Of a DNA stretch of 64,000 bases, positions 58,168 to 64,000 are shown in pieces (position 1 is the first letter of the stretch; each line of letters begins with the position of its first letter). A program made the translations under genes and the position numbers. This stretch comes from an uncultured Methylophaga sp. GTDB taxonomy: Bacteria; Pseudomonadota; Gammaproteobacteria; Nitrosococcales; Methylophagaceae. The notes under the pieces are model-generated. The model searched no databases. It had not been told where the DNA came from and saw only the letters and a program-made list of their open reading frames with translations. The DNA lies in the NCBI RefSeq assembly GCF_947259025.1, contig NZ_CAMYKO010000004.1, positions 434,001 through 498,000 of the forward strand, read 5' to 3'.

Positions 58168-59352
58168 ATGTCCGTAATCAAGATGGCTGATTTAGACCTG
58201 GCCGGTAAACGGGTCTTAATTCGACAGGATCTCAACGTGCCCCTAAAAAGAGGCGTCGTCGCCGACGGCACACGTATTCATGCCTCATTGCCGACCATTA
58301 AAATGGCACTTGAGAAAGGCGCCAAGGTCATGATTATGTCGCATCTTGGCCGTCCTACCGAGGGCGAATACGTGCATCAGTATTCAATGGCGCCGGTTGC
58401 TAACTATCTGTCGGCCTTGCTCGAACAACCGGTCAGGCTTGAGCAGAACTGGCTGGAGCCGGACTTCATTCCGGTCGAAGACGGTGAAGTCGTGCTCTGT
58501 GAAAACGTTCGCTTCAATATTGGTGAAAAGAAAAACGACGATGCCTTGTCACAACGTATGGCGAAAATGTGCGATGTGTATGTAATGGATGCGTTTGGCA
58601 CCGCCCATCGCGCCCAGGCATCGACTCATGGTGTAGCAAAATATGCTCCGATCGCCTGTGCCGGCCCTCTGCTGGCGGGTGAGCTGGAAGCATTGGGTAA
58701 AGCGCTGGATAATCCGGCCCGTCCTATGATCGCCATTGTCGGTGGCTCCAAGGTTTCAACCAAACTGACCGTGCTGGAAACGCTGTCCAAACAGGTTGAT
58801 CAACTGATTGTCGGTGGGGGGATCGCCAATACCTTTATTGCTGCCGAGGGTCATAACGTCGGTAAGTCACTTTATGAAGATGATTTGATCGACACCTGTA
58901 AAGGCCTGCGCGCTGCTGCCCAGTCCAAGGGCGGCGATATCCCGGTGCCCAGTGATGTGGTCTGTGGTAAGGAATTTGCCGAAAACGCCGAGGCCGAAAC
59001 CAAGAGGGTTTCCGAGGTCGAAGACGATGATATGATATTTGATATTGGCCCCAAAACGGCTGAGCAACTCGCCGAGATTCTCAAATCGGCGGGCACCATC
59101 GTCTGGAACGGCCCGGTCGGTGTGTTTGAGTTCAGCCAGTTTGGTGAAGGCACCAAGGAGATCGCGATGGCGATAGCCGAATCCGATGCTTTCTCTATCG
59201 CCGGCGGTGGCGACACGCTGGCGGCAGTGTCCAAGTACAAAATCTGCGACGATATTTCTTATATTTCCACTGGTGGCGGTGCTTTCCTGGAGTTCCTGGA
59301 AGGCAAAAAGCTGCCTGCGGTTGAAATACTGGAGCAACGCGCATTAGGTTAA
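58168..59352 (+). CDS. pgk: Phosphoglycerate kinase
   Basis: The 394-residue two-domain kinase transfers phosphate between 1,3-bisphosphoglycerate and ADP. Motifs are [67 protein letters not shown] and the C-terminal [12 protein letters not shown]. Length matches the family. A GAGAGGAAA ribosome binding site precedes the start. It is separated from pyk by 28 bases and probably co-transcribed with it. Confidence 0.98.
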   Translation: MSVIKMADLDLAGKRVLIRQDLNVPLKRGVVADGTRIHASLPTIKMALEKGAKVMIMSHLGRPTEGEYVHQYSMAPVANYLSALLEQPVRLEQNWLEPDFIPVEDGEVVLCENVRFNIGEKKNDDALSQRMAKMCDVYVMDAFGTAHRAQASTHGVAKYAPIACAGPLLAGELEALGKALDNPARPMIAIVGGSKVSTKLTVLETLSKQVDQLIVGGGIANTFIAAEGHNVGKSLYEDDLIDTCKGLRAAAQSKGGDIPVPSDVVCGKEFAENAEAETKRVSEVEDDDMIFDIGPKTAEQLAEILKSAGTIVWNGPVGVFEFSQFGEGTKEIAMAIAESDAFSIAGGGDTLAAVSKYKICDDISYISTGGGAFLEFLEGKKLPAVEILEQRALG

Positions 59353-59380
59353 ATCAGGCTTAACAAAAAGGGAGTGCTTT

Positions 59381-60817
59381 GTGACGGCCATTCGACGCAC
59401 CAAAATTGTGGCAACACTGGGACCGGCTTCACATAGCACGGAAGTGCTGGACGCGATGTTCGAAGCCGGCATGAATGTAGTCAGGCTGAACTTCTCACAC
59501 GGCGAACCCTCGGCCCATATCAGCCTGGCGGGCCGGGTCAGGGAGCGAGCCCGTATCTGTCACAAACCAGTCGGTGTACTGGCGGACTTGCAAGGCCCCA
59601 AGATCCGTATCGCACGCTTTTATCAAGGCAAGGTGCTGCTGGAACCCGGACACAGCTTTGTGCTTGATGCCGGACTGGGTGCTGATGACGGTGATGAGCA
59701 TCAGGTCGGGATTGATTACAAGGCCTTGCCAAGTGATGTGGCGGCGGAAGATACTTTATTGCTGGATGATGGCCGTATCATTCTGCGGGTCGAGTATGTA
59801 GAAGAACAACGCATCATGACCCGAGTCATCGTCGGCGGGTTGTTGTCCAATAACAAAGGCATTAATCGACAGGGCGGCGGTTTATCGGCCGGCGCGCTGA
59901 CCGATAAGGACAAGAAGGATATTATTACTGCCGCCCGCATGCAGGCCGATTACCTGGCAGTGTCATTTCCACGCAGCGCTGCCGATATTGAAAAGGCCCG
60001 CTATCTGTTGCGCGCCGCCGGTGGTCATGGCGCTATTGTGGCCAAGATCGAGCGTGCGGAAGCGGTTGAAGCCATTGATGAAATCATTGAAGCTGCTGAT
60101 GCCATCATGATCGCCCGCGGTGATCTGGGGGTGGAAATGGGCGATGCCGCCCTGCCGCCAATCCAGAAACGCATTATCAGCGAGGCGCGGCGCAGAAACC
60201 GGGTCACCATCACCGCGACGCAAATGATGGAATCGATGATTGAAAACCCGATTCCGACCCGGGCTGAAGTGTTTGATGTGGCCAATGCCGTGCTTGATGG
60301 CACTGACGCCGTCATGTTGTCGGGCGAGACCGCGATGGGCAAGAACCCCATCAAAACCATTGCCGCCATGCACCGTATTTGTCTGCAGGCCGAACAGGAA
60401 CGGGAAATCCGGGTTTCGCGACATCGCATTGATTCCCATTTTGAGCGAATGGATGAAGCCATTGCGATGGGAGCGATGTATATGGCCAATCATCTGAATG
60501 TCAAAGCTATCGCAGCGCTGACTGAATCAGGGGCGACTGTGTTATCGATGTCGCGGATCAGTTCCGGTATTCCGATCTTTGCCCTTACGCCACATGAAGA
60601 CACCGCCCGGCTGGTCACGCTTTACCGGGGCGTCTATCCGATAAAATTCACCGGCGGCCAGGGTGACCATGCCGCGCTGAATCGGGAAATGGTGGCGGAA
60701 CTGGCACGTCGCGGTGTCGTCAGTGATGGTGATATAGTGATTATTACCAAGGGCGATCTGGAGGCCGCCGGCAGTACCAATGCACTCAAGCTGGTTCGTG
60801 TCGGAGATATGGTCTAG
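59381..60817 (+). CDS. pyk: Pyruvate kinase
   Basis: The 478-residue enzyme makes pyruvate and ATP from phosphoenolpyruvate. It shows RRTKIVATLGPASHS, NFSHGEPSAH, ADLQGPKIRI, the catalytic KIERAEAVEAIDEI, MIARGDLGVEM and TATQMMESMI segments, with a full C-terminal allosteric domain. The start is a GTG preceded by GGGAGTG. The 199 bases after it form the leader of fba. Confidence 0.97.
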   Translation: MTAIRRTKIVATLGPASHSTEVLDAMFEAGMNVVRLNFSHGEPSAHISLAGRVRERARICHKPVGVLADLQGPKIRIARFYQGKVLLEPGHSFVLDAGLGADDGDEHQVGIDYKALPSDVAAEDTLLLDDGRIILRVEYVEEQRIMTRVIVGGLLSNNKGINRQGGGLSAGALTDKDKKDIITAARMQADYLAVSFPRSAADIEKARYLLRAAGGHGAIVAKIERAEAVEAIDEIIEAADAIMIARGDLGVEMGDAALPPIQKRIISEARRRNRVTITATQMMESMIENPIPTRAEVFDVANAVLDGTDAVMLSGETAMGKNPIKTIAAMHRICLQAEQEREIRVSRHRIDSHFERMDEAIAMGAMYMANHLNVKAIAALTESGATVLSMSRISSGIPIFALTPHEDTARLVTLYRGVYPIKFTGGQGDHAALNREMVAELARRGVVSDGDIVIITKGDLEAAGSTNALKLVRVGDMV

Positions 60818-60941
60818 CCCGGGTCAATGGTCAAAGCTGTGAATTAGGCAGCGCTCAGGCTTGCGTTAGCGCCTTCGTTATGACTGATAAAGCATCAAAC
60901 AAGGCGTAATATATGCTCTGTAGAATGACTACATCGCGTGC

Positions 60942-60985
60942 TCTCCATGCTTGCGAGGTAAAAAGTCCTCAAGCCGTGGCGGAGA
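60942..60985 (+). promoter_or_regulatory. Structured leader upstream of fba
   Basis: TCTCC (60942-60946) can pair with GGAGA (60981-60985), and inside it CTT-GAGG can pair with CCTC-AAG around a TAAAAAGT loop, giving an extended, bulged hairpin 31 bases before the fba start. The surrounding 60818-61016 holds no gene. The structure could be an mRNA stabiliser or a control element. It does not match a riboswitch class I know. Confidence 0.35.
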
Positions 60986-61016
60986 GAAAAGCAAGCCCTA
61001 ATAAAGGAGAGGAATT

Positions 61017-62087
61017 ATGGCTCTCATTTCATTACGTCAATTACTGGATTATGCGGCTGAAAATGAATTCGGTGTGCCGTCATTCAACGTCAATAACCTG
61101 GAACAGGTACAGGCGATTATGGATGCGGCCGTGGCAGCAGACAGCCCGGTTATTATGCAAGCCAGCGCCGGTGCCAGAAGTTATGCCGGTGAGCCGTTTC
61201 TCAGACATCTGATTCTGGCCGCTTTGGAAACCTATCCGGATATTCCGGTGGTCTTGCACCAGGATCATGGTGCCTCACCCAGTGTCTGTGCCCGATCGAT
61301 CCAATCCGGCTTCAGCTCGGTGATGATGGACGGTTCGCTGCAGGAGGATATGAAAACCCCGGCAGAATATGAATATAACGTCAGAGTCACCCGTGAAGTC
61401 GTTGATATGGCCCATGCCTGCGGCGTCTCGGTCGAGGGCGAACTGGGCTGCCTTGGCTCGCTTGAGTCTGGCATGATGGGCGAAGAAGATGGACATGGTG
61501 CTGAAGGCAAGCTGGACCGAGAGAAACTGCTCACCGATCCGGACGAGGCAGTGGACTTTGTTAAACGCACCGAAGTTGATGCGCTCGCAGTGGCGATCGG
61601 TACCAGTCATGGTGCCTACAAATTCACCCGGCCGCCGACCGGGGAGATTCTGGCTATCGATCGTATTCGCGAATTACGTCAGAAACTGCCCAATACCCAT
61701 TTTGTCATGCACGGCTCCAGCTCGGTGCCGCAGGACTGGCTGAAGATCATCAATACCCACGGCGGTGACCTCGGTGAAACCTACGGGGTACCGGTGGAAG
61801 AAATTGTCGAAGGCATCAAGTCCGGTGTGCGCAAAGTCAATATCGATACTGACCTGCGTATGGCCTCAACCGGGGCAATACGACAGTTTATGACTGATGA
61901 AAAAAACAAGTCGGTATTTGACCCACGCAAATTTCTCAAAGCCTCAACAGCAGCGATGCAGGCCATTTGCCAGGCTCGCTACGAGGCCTTTGGCAGTGCG
62001 GGCCATGCAGGCCGGATCAAGCCGATACCGTTAAGTAAAATGGTTGACCGTTATCAGAGCGGTGAGCTGAAACCGGTCTTATCCTGA
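61017..62087 (+). CDS. fba: Fructose-bisphosphate aldolase, class II
   Basis: The 356-residue zinc aldolase interconverts fructose-1,6-bisphosphate and triose phosphates. Zn-binding histidines lie in [22 protein letters not shown] and [12 protein letters not shown], and the C-terminal [15 protein letters not shown] binds substrate. The length and the [15 protein letters not shown] segment indicate the CbbA-like subgroup found in autotrophs and methylotrophs, which may also use sedoheptulose bisphosphate. AGGAGAGG precedes the ATG. Confidence 0.97.
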   Translation: MALISLRQLLDYAAENEFGVPSFNVNNLEQVQAIMDAAVAADSPVIMQASAGARSYAGEPFLRHLILAALETYPDIPVVLHQDHGASPSVCARSIQSGFSSVMMDGSLQEDMKTPAEYEYNVRVTREVVDMAHACGVSVEGELGCLGSLESGMMGEEDGHGAEGKLDREKLLTDPDEAVDFVKRTEVDALAVAIGTSHGAYKFTRPPTGEILAIDRIRELRQKLPNTHFVMHGSSSVPQDWLKIINTHGGDLGETYGVPVEEIVEGIKSGVRKVNIDTDLRMASTGAIRQFMTDEKNKSVFDPRKFLKASTAAMQAICQARYEAFGSAGHAGRIKPIPLSKMVDRYQSGELKPVLS

Positions 62088-62098
62088 GCATTGCACAT

Positions 62099-62122
62099 GG
62101 CGGCCGCCATACCGCCTTTTTT
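62099..62122 (+). terminator. Rho-independent terminator after fba
   Basis: GGCGG at 62099-62103 pairs with CCGCC at 62112-62116 followed by six T residues. Confidence 0.75.
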
Positions 62123-62196
62123 GTCTCAAACCAATCAGTTGCGAGCTAAAGGCCGGAATGCGGTAAACTACAGGTTTTGGTTATAGGGACAGGCTA

Positions 62197-62567
62197 GTGC
62201 AGCAACTGGTAGCGATTGCAATTGGCGGTGCCGTGGGGGCCGTGCTCAGGTTCAGCGTTTCCACCGGTGTTCACCGCATGATGGGCAAAGACTTTCCCTA
62301 TGGCACATTAACTGTTAACGTGCTCGGTTCGCTGCTGATGGGGTTTTTCTTCATTATGCTGGTGGAGCGCCAGATCAGCTCTGTTGAATTGAGATCGGGC
62401 ATTTTGTTCGGGGTGCTGGGGGCGTTCACTACTTTTTCCTCATTCTCGTTTGAGACACTGGCGTTACTGGAAAGCGGCGACTGGGGCAAAGCGCTTATCA
62501 ATGTCTTTTTGAGCGTAAGCTGCTGTCTGCTGGCTACCTGGATAGGCTTAAGCATAGGAAGACAGTT

Positions 62568-62571
<4 letters not shown>
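62197..62571 (+). CDS. crcB: Fluoride ion exporter CrcB/Fluc
   Basis: The 124-residue four-helix membrane protein dimerises as a fluoride channel. The AIGGAVGAVLRFSVS N-terminus, the PYGTLTVNVLGSLLMGF helix with the conserved Asn, and GVLGAFTTFSSFSFET with the phenylalanine box are all present. The start is a GTG. The 109 bases upstream do not show the fluoride riboswitch core. The stop overlaps the DUF190 gene start (ATGA). Confidence 0.95.

Positions 62572-64000
<1,429 letters not shown>

Noticed and set aside
62088-62196. Fluoride riboswitch before crcB
   Set aside because: The interval contains the fba terminator, and I cannot find the conserved crcB motif core.

Overview
The window looks like a chromosomal segment of a gammaproteobacterial methylotroph. 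The diagnostic feature is a complete mxaFJGIRSACKL cluster for calcium-dependent, PQQ-linked methanol dehydrogenase. It sits among housekeeping blocks whose gene order is typical of Gammaproteobacteria: hemA-prfA, TPR lipoprotein-lolB-ispE-tRNA-Gln-prs-rplY-pth-ychF, gloB-yafS-rnhA-dnaQ, grpE-dnaK-dnaJ-dapB. A Methylophaga-like organism is my best guess and a methanotroph of the Methylococcales is the main alternative; the genus is inferred, not shown. 

Layout: 1-6.2 kb carries a LOG-family gene (partial), purD, tsaC, hemF and the convergent hemA-prfA pair. 6.3-14.3 kb carries outer-membrane lipoprotein, isoprenoid, PRPP and translation genes, an outer-membrane phospholipase A and an elongator tRNA-Met. 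14.4-19.3 kb is an AT-richer island inserted in the 3' end of that tRNA. It is bounded by a 20-bp direct repeat and holds a decayed integrase, an IS3-like scrap, a three-gene nucleotide/base-modification-type cassette (thymidylate-synthase/hydroxymethylase homologue, UDG-fold protein, glycosylase-like aGPT-PPase homologue) and a HigB/HigA-ImmA-type toxin-antitoxin pair. 19.3-23.5 kb holds a UDG, glnK-amtB, a GNAT acetyltransferase, a lipoprotein and a small HExxH protein. 23.5-36.6 kb is the methanol-oxidation region: the mxa operon on the minus strand, a NarL-type response regulator and histidine kinase upstream of it, and a divergent set with a small secreted protein, mxaD and a YVTN beta-propeller. 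36.7-46 kb carries trmL, mltD, two MscS channels, pyrD, gloB, a YafS-like protein, rnhA and dnaQ. 46-51 kb is the heat-shock chaperone block with a clear sigma-32 promoter, then dapB. 51-54 kb carries mrcB with an LpoP-like activator lipoprotein. 54.9-62.1 kb is a sugar-phosphate cluster (tkt-gap-pgk-pyk-fba) suited to rearranging and oxidising the sugars formed from C1 carbon. The end carries crcB, a DUF190 gene and serS (partial). 

How it works together: methanol is oxidised in the periplasm by MxaFI, electrons pass to cytochrome cL (MxaG), MxaR/S/A/C/K/L insert calcium and mature the enzyme, and the kinase/regulator pair probably sets expression. The most unusual element is the tRNA-Met island, whose cassette may make or destroy modified DNA bases, possibly as an anti-phage function.
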